64,000 nt of DNA from Saccharomyces uvarum. Lineage: Eukaryota > Ascomycota > Saccharomycetes > Saccharomycetales > Saccharomycetaceae. This document shows, one piece after another, positions 9,389 through 19,684 of this stretch; the stretch's first letter is position 1, and each line of letters begins with the position of its first letter. The stretch covers positions 496,001 to 560,000 of the forward strand of contig OX365940.1 in assembly GCA_947243795.1 (NCBI GenBank). The letters run 5' to 3'. The position numbers and the translations under genes were made by a program. The notes under the pieces are model-generated. The model was given only the letters and a program-made list of their open reading frames with translations, searched no databases and had not been told where the DNA came from.

Positions 9389-12320
9389 ATGTTTAATAGG
9401 AAAAGAAGAGGAGGTATGTCTAAACCCTTTTGTTTTTGAAGAAGTTTTATTTTGGAGTGTATACATCGAGGTCAATTAAGATGAGACCGCCAAATTTTTG
9501 TCAATTGGTACGGTGCGCGACAGAAAAGTTTACTTTTGTGGCACTGAGAAGAGGAAAAAGTAAGAGTATTTGCTGGATACATAACCAGAAATGTGTCTTG
9601 TCTGTTTTACTTTCTTTCCTCGTTTGTTTTACATGTTAATTAATATTTAACTGATCTGTTGAGTTCTGAATCCTTTTCTTTAAGAAGCCAATCTTTCATA
9701 TTCATTCAAATTACTAACATACCCAACTTTAATATCTTTGCATATGATTTTACCTTTAGACTTCGATGAAGACGAAAATTACCGTGATTTTAGGCCTCGC
9801 ATGCCCAAGAGACAAAGAATCCCGCCCGTTGTTCAATTATGTAAAGAAATGATGCCCGATATTCGTACTATTGGGGAATCTGTAAAAGCTTTTGAAGACG
9901 ATATCAAATTTTTAAGTGAAGCTATAATGAATGAATATGGCCACGAAGACTATTTCAATGACGCCTTGTTGAGTACTTTCAACGCTGTTGTTGTGGAGCA
10001 ACCACAAAAGCAAGCCGCCGTTGCTTTGTTAACCATGGTCGTGAATTCAAAAAATAATGTTGCTGGGAAAAGTATCATCAATTATTTTTTCGAACAGTTA
10101 CAAAAATGGTGTAAGGAAACATTTAATGAGGAGTTCAACAATACTTCAAATGAAACTGGGCCATGGAATAAGATCAAATTGATTTTAAGATTCCTATCTA
10201 TTTTGTCACCAATGTTTTTGGTTGATGAACTGATTAATATTTACAAAAAATTATTTGAATTGAGTATTGAATTGAACAACTTAGATCCAAATAATAGAAC
10301 CCCGGCATCTGAAGCAATTTATACCAATACTTTGTTAAACATCCCATATTTGTTTTTTTTCAATAGGAATAATGAAGACTTAAGGGCTAAAGTGGAAGAG
10401 CTACTTTTATACGTTGAACAAAATTATCAAATCAAAACAACAGATATAAATTTATTAAGAGAATACAACGATGAGTCTCCATATGAAATGGTAGAGCTTG
10501 TTCAGGTTGCCTTACCAAACGTCAAGAAAGCATTAGCCAATGACATGGAGCAACTAAATGAATTGTTTCCTGATTGGAACCATTTGTTAACTCCTCAAAC
10601 CGGTGATGAAGGATTTAATGACGCTTTGACACTTCCTACAGTAGAACAGTTGAAAACTTCGTTACGTCTGGACAAAGGTTTCGGCTCTGTTGATAGCATG
10701 TGGAGGACCCCAAGGTATGCTTTCCATGTATACTTACCAAATTCTGCTGGTAACTTTGAAACCGTAGTCTCCACCAATACATATGCTGGCCAATTATTCA
10801 ACGATATCATTATCGATTTAGTAGAAAGTTTGGAATTCAATAGAAAGGAAGTAGCAAGACAAGTAATAACTTTGGACCTCTTCTTCAAAGCCGGTATTTT
10901 TACCGAACCTGGTGAATCTATTGCTCAATTAATCGCCACTTACGAAGAAAATCCATTAGCACCTACGTTTAAGATAGAAGACTTGGCTATTGAAACCATT
11001 CTAGGTCTTATTTTCAAATTACCTAGTGTTTCCCAACCTTTCGCGTACTTTTACACTCTGTTAGTGGATATCTGCCAAAATTCTCCAAAGGCAATTGCGC
11101 CTGTTTTTGGTAGAGCATTTAGGTTTTTTTACAATCATTTGGATTCATTGGACTTTGAACTAAAATTAAGATACCTGGACTGGTTTTCAATTCAAATGAG
11201 TAATTTCAATTTCTCTTGGAAATGGAATGAATGGGAAGAAGACTCCATTAAATTCGGCAAGTATTTTTATAACCCAAAGGTAAACTTCGCAAAGAATCTG
11301 ATTCAAAAGGAGCTACGATTGACTTCAAATTTCTCTGAAGTGGAGGACAGTTTACCACAAGAATTCAAGAAATATCTGGATACTTCTTATATCCCAAGGG
11401 ACCAATTAGTCAACTATTACCAGTCACTATTTAATGGTTACACCGTGGAAAAAGAATCAATTAGAAAGAATGATTTATATTTTAGACAGGAAGGTGTGCC
11501 TATGGAAAATACAGTGCGTAAAATCTTAGATTATACGCATAAAGCAAATGATTCCAGAGAAATCACTGAATTGGAAAGTATTCTAGAAGAGTTAAAGAAT
11601 GAGCATGGTTCCATAATTTCCGATTTCAACAAATTTGTCATCATATTATTAGTTCAGGCTGTGGCAGATTCCGGTAGTAGGTCTCTATCGCATGCAAACA
11701 AGTATATTAATGATTTGAGAGAAGATCTGAAGACCATATTTGACAAGATTGAATTGGATGCCGAAACAAAAGAGTACATCATAATTGAAGCTGTTCTGAC
11801 GTTTTGGAATTCTAATCCTCAAACGGGTTTCTTGGTGGCAGACGCCTTTAAATATGCAGGTTTGATTACCTCCAAAACCATTTTTACATTCATTTTCAAC
11901 GAGACTGATTTGAAGAATAACGGGTTGGTTGAAGCTACCGCTATCGAAGCAGTCTTTAGAAACTTATCTCAACAAATTTCTGAAGAAAACGAAAGTGGAA
12001 ATAATTTTGAGTTCGTTTTCGAAAGACTATGTATAATTGTCAACAACACTATAGATTTATTGGATGCCACTAATGATGATGACATTGAAACGCCAAATGT
12101 GAACAATGTGATGGACATCGACGATATTGAAGACGATAAGTTGGATTTGAAATGGAAGTATGTTACAGCTATTGGGTTTGTTAAAAGTATATTAAGAAGA
12201 TATTCCTATGAATACCGCGAATTAGCGGATAGATTTATTAGCGGCATTGACAATGCTATTCCACATGAACCAACGAAGAAAGCGATTTTGAATTGGATTC
12301 AAGAAACGAAGGAAATCTAA
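9389..12320 (+). CDS. STO1: Nuclear cap-binding complex large subunit (CBP80), spliced
   Basis: Two exons, 9389-9413 and 9760-12320. The first encodes MFNRKRRG and breaks after one base of an Asp codon. The 346-nt intron has GTATGT at 9414, TACTAAC at 9712-9718 and a TTTAG acceptor ending at 9759. Joining gives 861 residues, the S. cerevisiae length, and restores the basic N-terminus that a start inside the intron would lose. The body is MIF4G/HEAT-type helical repeats. Known role: with Cbc2 it binds the m7G cap of nuclear transcripts, aiding splicing, export and decay. Without the intron the open frame would start with a spurious Met at 9738. Confidence 0.96.
9414..9759 (+). other. STO1 intron
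   Basis: GTATGT donor, TACTAAC branch site 41 nt before the AG acceptor. No snoRNA-like boxes were noticed. Confidence 0.93.
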
Positions 12321-12629
12321 GGAGGAAGTAAAATATTGTGTAGCTGTTTTCATCAATACTATTTAAATTTTGTAATGTGCCACATACCTATGTGGTTTTC
12401 CTATATATGAGTTTATATCAGCTTTACATAAAATTACTATTAAAAGTGTACCAATAATAATGAGCTAGTAATTTCATCAAACAAAACAACTTTCGAATCA
12501 CATCTCGTTTGATATTTGTCCTTTTTATGAAGAACTTCTATAATTTATGCTTTGTATATTTTTAGAATATTGATTATATACTACAATGTAAATGGTATGG
12601 TGTGCTATGGTATGCTATGGTATGATTTT
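12321..12629. other. Convergent intergenic region STO1/DLT1
   Basis: AT-rich 3' flanks. A short tandem run of TATGG/TATGC units lies at about 12594-12625. No gene is seen. Confidence 0.55.
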
Positions 12630-13658
12630 TTAATGACGAATTACGCTTCTATAACTGTGCACTTCAGCAAGTTTGTCATTAGGTCCATTATAATCGGAAT
12701 CGTTTTCAAAAGGGTGTTCTTCAGAAATAGGTAAGTCTCCGCCAGATGAAATATGCCGTGCCACTGTGCTTCTGCTGCTCTCTCTAACCAAATGAGTAGG
12801 CGGTTCAGGAAAGTAATGCATATCTTCCTGAGCGTATTCGTTTTCATCAAACGGGTTTATTGAATATTTTGATTCATTTGTTCCGCCATTATTTAAACTG
12901 GCATTATATTTAAAATTCTGGAAATTTGCAAATGACGTATCCCTTGTTAGTGACACATCCCCAAAATAGAGACACAGCTCAACAAACATTATAAATTGGT
13001 CTCTTGTAACATCTTTCCCAGAAAATCTTATCGTTTCATACAAGTCAATAAAATCTTTAGCTTTTTGTAATTGAATCTTGTTGGTATTACGGTTAACAAA
13101 TTGAGAATTCACCACATCAGCAAAAGTGTCCTCCAATTTCATTCTAACATCTAGATTGTTTAGAAACAATCCATGGTATTTCAATCTATCTGTTAAACTT
13201 TTTATACAATCTGCATAGTTTAGGTATTCTGGAAATAATTTTTCATTTGATGGGTAATCACATCTCTTTGGAGGTTCCAGTCCATCATGAATAACAGGAT
13301 CCTTTGGTTTTTTGAGAAGAATTGTTAATTCCTTGGACCTTTCCATATTTTTTAATACTGCTTCTCGACTTGCACGATGCGGGAGATCAGCTGGTGTGAT
13401 TGGAATATATCTTCTCGGAATATCCCTTAGACAGCTTTTGTGAAATAGCACTCTTCCAATAATAATAACGATACAGACAACACCAAAAACAACTAAGGCG
13501 CCAACAACGATAAATGTGTTGAAAGCGTTGTTCTCTGATTTAGAAGCCTGTGCAATTGAATCTATAGGTAATACCACTGAAAACCCAATCAAAAGTATCA
13601 ATGATATAAAGAGGGAACCTTTATACAACCACGACTTCAGTTTCGCTAGCCCAGACAT
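12630..13658 (-). CDS. DLT1: Membrane protein Dlt1
   Basis: 342 residues from the ATG at 13658 ([14 protein letters not shown]), the same length as in S. cerevisiae. Two membrane segments lie at about 14-32 and 48-70, followed by a long cytosolic domain with conserved-looking [18 protein letters not shown] and [11 protein letters not shown]. Upstream in-frame codons to 13763 lack homology to the S. cerevisiae start and are not included. The molecular function is unknown; in S. cerevisiae it is a non-essential membrane protein (YMR126C). Identification is by synteny and sequence recall. Confidence 0.9.
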   Translation of the reverse strand: MSGLAKLKSWLYKGSLFISLILLIGFSVVLPIDSIAQASKSENNAFNTFIVVGALVVFGVVCIVIIIGRVLFHKSCLRDIPRRYIPITPADLPHRASREAVLKNMERSKELTILLKKPKDPVIHDGLEPPKRCDYPSNEKLFPEYLNYADCIKSLTDRLKYHGLFLNNLDVRMKLEDTFADVVNSQFVNRNTNKIQLQKAKDFIDLYETIRFSGKDVTRDQFIMFVELCLYFGDVSLTRDTSFANFQNFKYNASLNNGGTNESKYSINPFDENEYAQEDMHYFPEPPTHLVRESSRSTVARHISSGGDLPISEEHPFENDSDYNGPNDKLAEVHSYRSVIRH

Positions 13659-14181
13659 TTGGTGCTGATTACTGACGATCCTGCCTATCAATAGAGCTAA
13701 GTCAAAACTATATAGTGAAACGCCTTTTAATAAATTGCAATGCGTTTTTTTTTCACCTCCCACTTAGTTTCTATTCTTGGGCACAATAATCTTTTAGGAA
13801 TTAACAAACGTTTGAGTATATGACGTATCTTTAGTTAGCTTCAATTCAAGATCACCACGGAGGAAGACTTTCTTTGTTTAACTTTTTTGCTTTCTTACTT
13901 CTACCTTTGTTGTGATGCCTATTTTTGTAATGCTCTTGTTCTGGCATCAGAAACACGGCTTAAAAAGCGTCAACATACTCTTTCTGACAGTTAAAAACAT
14001 TATACCGAAAATAAAAGCCAAAAACTTGAACAGTTACAGCTAAATGAGTTTTGATATCCAGTCTGTCACACTGTCAAACTATTACGTGAACTGTCTGAAT
14101 TGCATTCGCCTACGTAAGAAATCCTTCAAGTATTATCTTATCTTAAATGTATATAATCGTATCGTATCATAGCTCTAACGC
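13659..14181 (-). other. DLT1 promoter and SAS2 3' flank
   Basis: About 520 bp between two minus-strand genes. It is AT-rich, and I found no convincing motif or additional gene. Confidence 0.5.
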
Positions 14182-15198
14182 CTAATCATCTATTAGCAAG
14201 TATTCGTCTTGCAGCTTAAACCAGTTGCCTTTGGCTCCATGTGACTTGAACCAGGTATTCAATGCCTGTAAGTAAATTTGATTATTTTCACCAATACAGT
14301 TCAAGTGCTTCAAAGTCAAAATAATATCACTGACTCTCATTCCAGTCACTATAGAAAGATCTTCCAAGCTCACTTTATCGAAATGTGCGAGATCACCTTC
14401 GATGAGATGCCAATAGAGTATCTGTGACCAATATTTCAAGTACCCAATCAACCCGAAGGGCGATAACGGCACTTCTGGCCCTGATATAACGCCTTCTAAT
14501 TGAGATAATTTATATGAGAACTCAATGAGTAATGAGCCTAACCCACGTCTCTGATATGGAGGCAATGTTAAGATGCATGCTAGGTTGTTTTGTTGATACG
14601 AAACCAAATCCTTAGAAAAAAACCCCATTGGCTTTGTTGATCCAGTTTCATAAACTATGTAAAATTCGTAATGATCTACTTTAAAATACATGGATTTGTT
14701 GTCCAAATATAGCTTCGTGAAAAGACAAAGACACTGGCAAAACAGTTGATATTTGGACCCTTTCACTCTTCTGATTGTGTATTCGGGACTCTTATATTTT
14801 ATTTTGCCTGGAGCACGTTTCTGAAATAGACAGGCTGCGGAATGTGCTACAAACACTGTCTGATCGTCGGTATATTTAAAGCAGTATTCACAAACAAACA
14901 GGGTATCTAGCCAATATTGGTCGTTGGAGCCGCAGTGAACCTGACCCTTGGACTCAGAGCATCCTAATCTTTTTGTTTCTGGATCAAAATAAACCGCGCT
15001 CCCATACCACGTAGGGAATCTCTTACTCACTCCAAACTGAATTTGCTTTATGTTTCTTTCGTTCAATATGCCATATAGCATCTCTTTGCGATCCTTTTTC
15101 AAGTTGGTGGAGGACTTATTCTTACCTTTCCCACCATTTTTCCTTCCTTTAAGTTGTTGTGTACTTGCTATGAGTGATTGATCTATTGATCCAGCCAT
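14182..15198 (-). CDS. SAS2: MYST-family histone H4K16 acetyltransferase
   Basis: 338 residues from the ATG at 15198 (MAGSIDQSLIAS). The MYST fold is visible: a C2HC zinc finger with C103, C106, H119 and C123, then the acetyl-CoA loop PPYQRRGLGSLLIE at about 213-226, and the SQLEG..SGPEVPLS segment near the catalytic Glu. Known role: catalytic subunit of the SAS complex (Sas4, Sas5), acetylating H4 Lys16 at the boundaries of silent chromatin. The upstream nine codons read from a non-conserved Met and are excluded. Divergently transcribed from ECM16. Confidence 0.96.
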   Translation of the reverse strand: MAGSIDQSLIASTQQLKGRKNGGKGKNKSSTNLKKDRKEMLYGILNERNIKQIQFGVSKRFPTWYGSAVYFDPETKRLGCSESKGQVHCGSNDQYWLDTLFVCEYCFKYTDDQTVFVAHSAACLFQKRAPGKIKYKSPEYTIRRVKGSKYQLFCQCLCLFTKLYLDNKSMYFKVDHYEFYIVYETGSTKPMGFFSKDLVSYQQNNLACILTLPPYQRRGLGSLLIEFSYKLSQLEGVISGPEVPLSPFGLIGYLKYWSQILYWHLIEGDLAHFDKVSLEDLSIVTGMRVSDIILTLKHLNCIGENNQIYLQALNTWFKSHGAKGNWFKLQDEYLLIDD

Positions 15199-15575
15199 TT
15201 TTCGTTTTAAGAGAAGATGGAACAAAGGAGAGAAAACCCCAAAAGGCAGTACTATTCGTATGTCAGAGGGAGATAATTTTAGTGTACTGCTTGTTCAGTG
15301 CTACATACTCCGCCTTTCTTGGAAATTGAACTTTTACAAGGCACTACCATCTCTTTTGATCAACCCATCTTGTTATTCATCAAATTTACGCCCTCAGTGT
15401 GAAGTGTTTGGGTGTCCTGAAAATTTTCTTTTGCGATGAGCTATATTATCGAAATGTTCAATTTTACTTCTAGACTATCATTAAGAAGCAGACGTTACTT
15501 CCTATCATAAATATTAGATAATCCAAATATTGATAATAATAATAATAATAACAGAGTGTTTAGAACAGTACAGAG
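15199..15575. promoter_or_regulatory. Divergent promoter SAS2/ECM16 with RRPE and PAC boxes
   Basis: A perfect RRPE (TGAAAAATTTT) lies at 15418-15428 and PAC (GCGATGAG) at 15434-15441, five bases apart, about 135-150 bp upstream of ECM16. This is the standard signature of Sfp1/Stb3- and Dot6/Tod6-controlled ribosome-biogenesis genes. A short (AAT)n run is at 15532-15551 in the ECM16 leader. Confidence 0.8.
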
Positions 15576-18500
15576 ATGGGTACTTATAGAAAGAGGTTCA
15601 ATGAAAAGGCCAGATCTGGCCATATGGCTAAACTCAAAGAATTGAAAAGAGTTAGAAATAAGCAATTCACCAGACAGGATGAAAATGATGAAGAGGTAGA
15701 AACACCCGATTCAGATCCATCTCAAAATGAGAAACCAGATGCAAATGTGAATGCGGAAATCCTCAATCCTCTCACTGAAGAAGAAAAGAAGCTTAAAAAA
15801 AGAAAACTACAGGAGTTATTCACACCAAAAGAATCAAAAGTTTCGAGATTAAAAAAGAAAAGACTGGATAAGTTCATTGAGCACCAGTTGAAAAGAGAAG
15901 AAAGGAAAACTATTATTGACAAACTTCAAGACTATAAGATAGATACAAGTTTGTTGACAAGTTCCAAAAAACTAGGTGAAGGTAGACAAACTAAAAAGGA
16001 AGAATTCAAAGAAGCACTAAGTTTAGAACGTCAAGGCAGGGGAAATGAACAAACTGAGGAAATATTATACGAAGAATATGAACCAAAAGTTTGGGATAAG
16101 CATGATGATGAGGACATCCATGACGATAATGAGGATGATTTCGAGGATAAATTTGGTAGTATGGCGAAGCCAGAAGACAATGCTTCCGAAGAGAACAAAC
16201 CGTCCAGTTTTATTGACCATAGACCAGCTAAATTCGGCGGTTCTGGCACCGGTTTTGGATTCAGTAACGTGACGATTGTAAATAAAGAAAACAAAGCTCC
16301 AAAGAAGAAGTATAATTGGAGACAACTTGTAGCGATGGAAGAGTTGAAGAAGCATGGGAAAGATGATGAAATGGACTTCGACACTACATCAGAAGAAGAA
16401 GAAGGGGATGACGACGACGCTGAAGAAGAGGAGGAGGAGGAGGAGAGTGAAAGTGAACAGGAAGAAAACGAACAACATGGAGAGGGACCAGAGGACATTG
16501 ATCAAAAGAACGCTGCAAATCAATTCAAAGACTGGGCTAATCAAGAAATCAAAAAAATGGAAGGTAGAGGTCAAGAGCTGGTTACTCCTACTTTAAACAT
16601 CGATTACAAGCCGATAATCAGAGAAGACGATTTAGATGATGGTCTCAAAGAAACCTATATTCCAATAGACGAGAATTCCACGCGTAAAGCCTTCTATGTC
16701 AAAGTCAACAGATCAGACGAAATTCAGAAAACAAGAATGCAGTTACCTGTATTTGGTGAAGAGCATACGATTATGGAAGCCGTTCATCATAACGACGTAG
16801 TAATTATTTGCGGTGAAACTGGGTCAGGTAAGACTACTCAAGTTCCGCAATTTTTATATGAAGCCGGTTTTGGTGCTGGAGAATCTCCAGATTACCCAGG
16901 AATGGTCGGTATTACACAGCCCAGAAGAGTTGCAGCCGTTTCTATGGCTGGGCGTATAGCCAATGAATTGGGTGACCATGGTAACAAGGTGGCATATCAA
17001 ATAAGATTCGACTCCACAACGAAGGAAGAAACAAAGGTCAAGTTCATGACGGATGGTGTCTTATTACGAGAAATGATGCATGATTTTAAGTTAACTAAAT
17101 ATTCCTCCATTATCATTGATGAAGCTCATGAAAGGAACATAAATACGGATATTCTGATTGGTATGCTGAGCCGTTGTGTTCGGTTAAGGGCTAAAGAGCA
17201 TAAAGAGAATCCGATCGAACACAAGAAGTTAAAACTTATCATCATGTCAGCTACGTTAAGAGTAGCAGATTTTAGTGAAAACAAGGCTTTATTTCCAATT
17301 GCGCCTCCTGTCTTACAAGTAGACGCAAGACAGTTTCCTGTATCTGTTCATTTTAATCGTAGAACCGCGTTTGATTACGCAGAAGAGGCTTTTAAAAAGA
17401 CCTGTAAGATTCATCAAAAGCTTCCACCTGGTGCTATATTGGTTTTTTTAACTGGTCAGCAAGAAATCACACATATGGTAAAAAGGTTGAGAAAAGAATT
17501 TCCGTTCAAAAAAAATTCTAGGCACAGCAAAGAATTAGAAACGTCTATTTCAAAAGTGGGTATTAGTTCGAAGACAACAGATTTAGAAGCTGAGGATATA
17601 GACTTTAGTGTCCAAGTCATTGATGAGGATAAATTCAAAAGTTCAATTGAGTACGAAGAAGGTGAAGGCGGTAACGAATACGAGGAAGAAGAAGAAGAAG
17701 GGTTTGAAGAGACATTGACTGAAGGACAAACAGCAAATGATCCCCTTTACGTGCTTCCACTTTATTCTCTATTGTCAACTAAGGAACAAATGAGAGTGTT
17801 TCAACAACCTCCCCGAGGTTCTAGACTCTGTATCGTGGCAACAAACGTCGCGGAAACTTCATTAACCATTCCTGGAGTGAGATATGTTGTTGATTGTGGG
17901 AGATGTAAGGAACGTAAATTTAATGAATCGAATGGCGTTCAAAGTTTTGAAGTTTCTTGGGTAAGTAAAGCTAGTGCCAATCAAAGAAGCGGAAGAGCGG
18001 GTCGTACTGGGCCTGGTCATTGTTATCGTTTATATTCTTCTGCTGTTTTTGAACATGATTTCGAGCAATTTTCTAAACCTGAAATTTTAAGAATGCCTGT
18101 GGAGAGCATCGTTTTGCAAATGAAAAGTATGGCCATTCATAACATTGTCAACTTTCCATTCCCAACTCCTCCGGACAGAATGGCTCTTTCTAAAGCCGTG
18201 CAATTACTACAATACCTCGGAGCGCTTGATAATAAAGAAAAGATCAGCGAAGACGGTAAGAAGATGAGTCTTTTCCCACTTTCACCCAGATTTTCGAAGA
18301 TGTTGCTTGTTTCTGATGAAAAAGCCTGCCTCCCTTACATTGTGGCTATTGTTAGTGCATTGTCAGTGGGAGATCCGTTTATCAATGAATTCGAACTAGG
18401 AATAAACGAAATTTCTAGAAAACGAAAAGAAAATGAGGACATAGATGAAAATGATGAAAATGATAAAAATGATAAAAAACCAGATGAATCCATATCAGAA

Positions 18501-19382
18501 ATGGACCCCGAACTTAAAAAGGAATTGCGTGGTAAATTCTACAAAAGTAGGGCACAGTTTGGTAAATTAGACAAATTCAGTGATATATTCCGTTTGCTAA
18601 GTGTTGTAAGTGCGATGGATTATATTCCAAGGGAACATAAAGAAATATTCATGAAGAAAAATTTCTTGAGAGGCAAATTTATGGAAGAAATAGTCAAATT
18701 GAGGAAACAGTTGATGTACATCATCAAGTCTAACACATCCAAAGAAAGCATTGCTGTAGTCGTAAGAAATGAAGACTTAAAGAGTGACATTCCTAGCGCC
18801 GTCCAAATAAAACTATTGAAACAAATGATTTGCTCAGGTTTTGTCGATCATGTTGCCATAAGAGCAGATGCTCTATTTCCGGATGACGCTAAGATAACGA
18901 ACAGGACCACCATGATCAACATTCCATATATCCCCGTTTTGTCTACAAGAACACCCAATATCGAGGACTGTTTTGTCTATATCCACCCGACCTCGATTTT
19001 AAATAACCTGGGAGAAATGCCCCCAAAATACATGCTTTATCATTCATTGCACTTGGGTGGGAATAATAAGACAAGAATGAACACCTTATGTGACATTGCA
19101 AGCACGCCCCTAGCTAATATTGCAAGGAAGGGCCTTCTTTTGACGTACAGTAAACCTTTAACTGGCCAAGGTTTGAAGACAATAAACTTATCACCCGCGG
19201 AGCGTTACTGTTATGTGGTTCCTAGGTTCGGATCTACAGTGAATAACGATATCAAGATTGGCTGGGACCTGAATCCTATAGCAGTGCACCAAAAGAAGCA
19301 AAACGGCCAATGGACGGTCGTCAAGTTTATTACTAGAAAGAGCTTCCAAAGCGCCACAAGCGAAAATAGGAATGAGAAATAA
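15576..19382 (+). CDS. ECM16: DEAH-box RNA helicase for 18S rRNA maturation (Dhr1)
   Basis: 1268 residues. The N-terminus is basic and then very acidic (long Glu/Asp runs about 230-310). The helicase core follows: Walker A GETGSGKTT near residue 413, DEAH near 515, motif III SAT, then a second RecA domain with an inserted acidic loop, motif VI QRSGRAGRTGPG, and the HA2/OB-fold tail. Known role: essential nucleolar helicase that releases U3 snoRNA from pre-18S rRNA, activated by Utp14. The promoter has an RRPE+PAC pair, as expected for a ribosome-assembly gene. Confidence 0.97.
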   Translation: MGTYRKRFNEKARSGHMAKLKELKRVRNKQFTRQDENDEEVETPDSDPSQNEKPDANVNAEILNPLTEEEKKLKKRKLQELFTPKESKVSRLKKKRLDKFIEHQLKREERKTIIDKLQDYKIDTSLLTSSKKLGEGRQTKKEEFKEALSLERQGRGNEQTEEILYEEYEPKVWDKHDDEDIHDDNEDDFEDKFGSMAKPEDNASEENKPSSFIDHRPAKFGGSGTGFGFSNVTIVNKENKAPKKKYNWRQLVAMEELKKHGKDDEMDFDTTSEEEEGDDDDAEEEEEEEESESEQEENEQHGEGPEDIDQKNAANQFKDWANQEIKKMEGRGQELVTPTLNIDYKPIIREDDLDDGLKETYIPIDENSTRKAFYVKVNRSDEIQKTRMQLPVFGEEHTIMEAVHHNDVVIICGETGSGKTTQVPQFLYEAGFGAGESPDYPGMVGITQPRRVAAVSMAGRIANELGDHGNKVAYQIRFDSTTKEETKVKFMTDGVLLREMMHDFKLTKYSSIIIDEAHERNINTDILIGMLSRCVRLRAKEHKENPIEHKKLKLIIMSATLRVADFSENKALFPIAPPVLQVDARQFPVSVHFNRRTAFDYAEEAFKKTCKIHQKLPPGAILVFLTGQQEITHMVKRLRKEFPFKKNSRHSKELETSISKVGISSKTTDLEAEDIDFSVQVIDEDKFKSSIEYEEGEGGNEYEEEEEEGFEETLTEGQTANDPLYVLPLYSLLSTKEQMRVFQQPPRGSRLCIVATNVAETSLTIPGVRYVVDCGRCKERKFNESNGVQSFEVSWVSKASANQRSGRAGRTGPGHCYRLYSSAVFEHDFEQFSKPEILRMPVESIVLQMKSMAIHNIVNFPFPTPPDRMALSKAVQLLQYLGALDNKEKISEDGKKMSLFPLSPRFSKMLLVSDEKACLPYIVAIVSALSVGDPFINEFELGINEISRKRKENEDIDENDENDKNDKKPDESISEMDPELKKELRGKFYKSRAQFGKLDKFSDIFRLLSVVSAMDYIPREHKEIFMKKNFLRGKFMEEIVKLRKQLMYIIKSNTSKESIAVVVRNEDLKSDIPSAVQIKLLKQMICSGFVDHVAIRADALFPDDAKITNRTTMINIPYIPVLSTRTPNIEDCFVYIHPTSILNNLGEMPPKYMLYHSLHLGGNNKTRMNTLCDIASTPLANIARKGLLLTYSKPLTGQGLKTINLSPAERYCYVVPRFGSTVNNDIKIGWDLNPIAVHQKKQNGQWTVVKFITRKSFQSATSENRNEK

Positions 19383-19684
19383 TGCCCTAGTATCATCGCA
19401 TAATTGCATCATTATATAGTAACATATAGAAGAACAGTAGACATATTGTATTTATTAAAAAATGACCAATATACGTGGTCTTAGTTGATAGGATTTATCC
19501 TTTTACAACTGATATTGGCAGAGTAATGTCATTATGTACGTCATACACACTTCATACGGGAGTGTTTTTTTCTACTGAATAGAATTAAGAATAGGTTTTA
19601 TACAGTAAACGGAAACTCATCGAGCCACTACAAGACGAACGTTAGGTTTGTTATACTGTATATACCCACCAAAAAGCGTGTACA
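19383..19684 (+). other. ECM16 3' flank and POM152 promoter
   Basis: About 300 bp, AT-rich, with no extra gene or clear motif. Confidence 0.5.

Noticed and set aside
9738-9759. ATG at 9738 as the STO1 start
   Set aside because: It lies inside the intron between branch site and acceptor; the spliced start at 9389 restores the known N-terminus and length.
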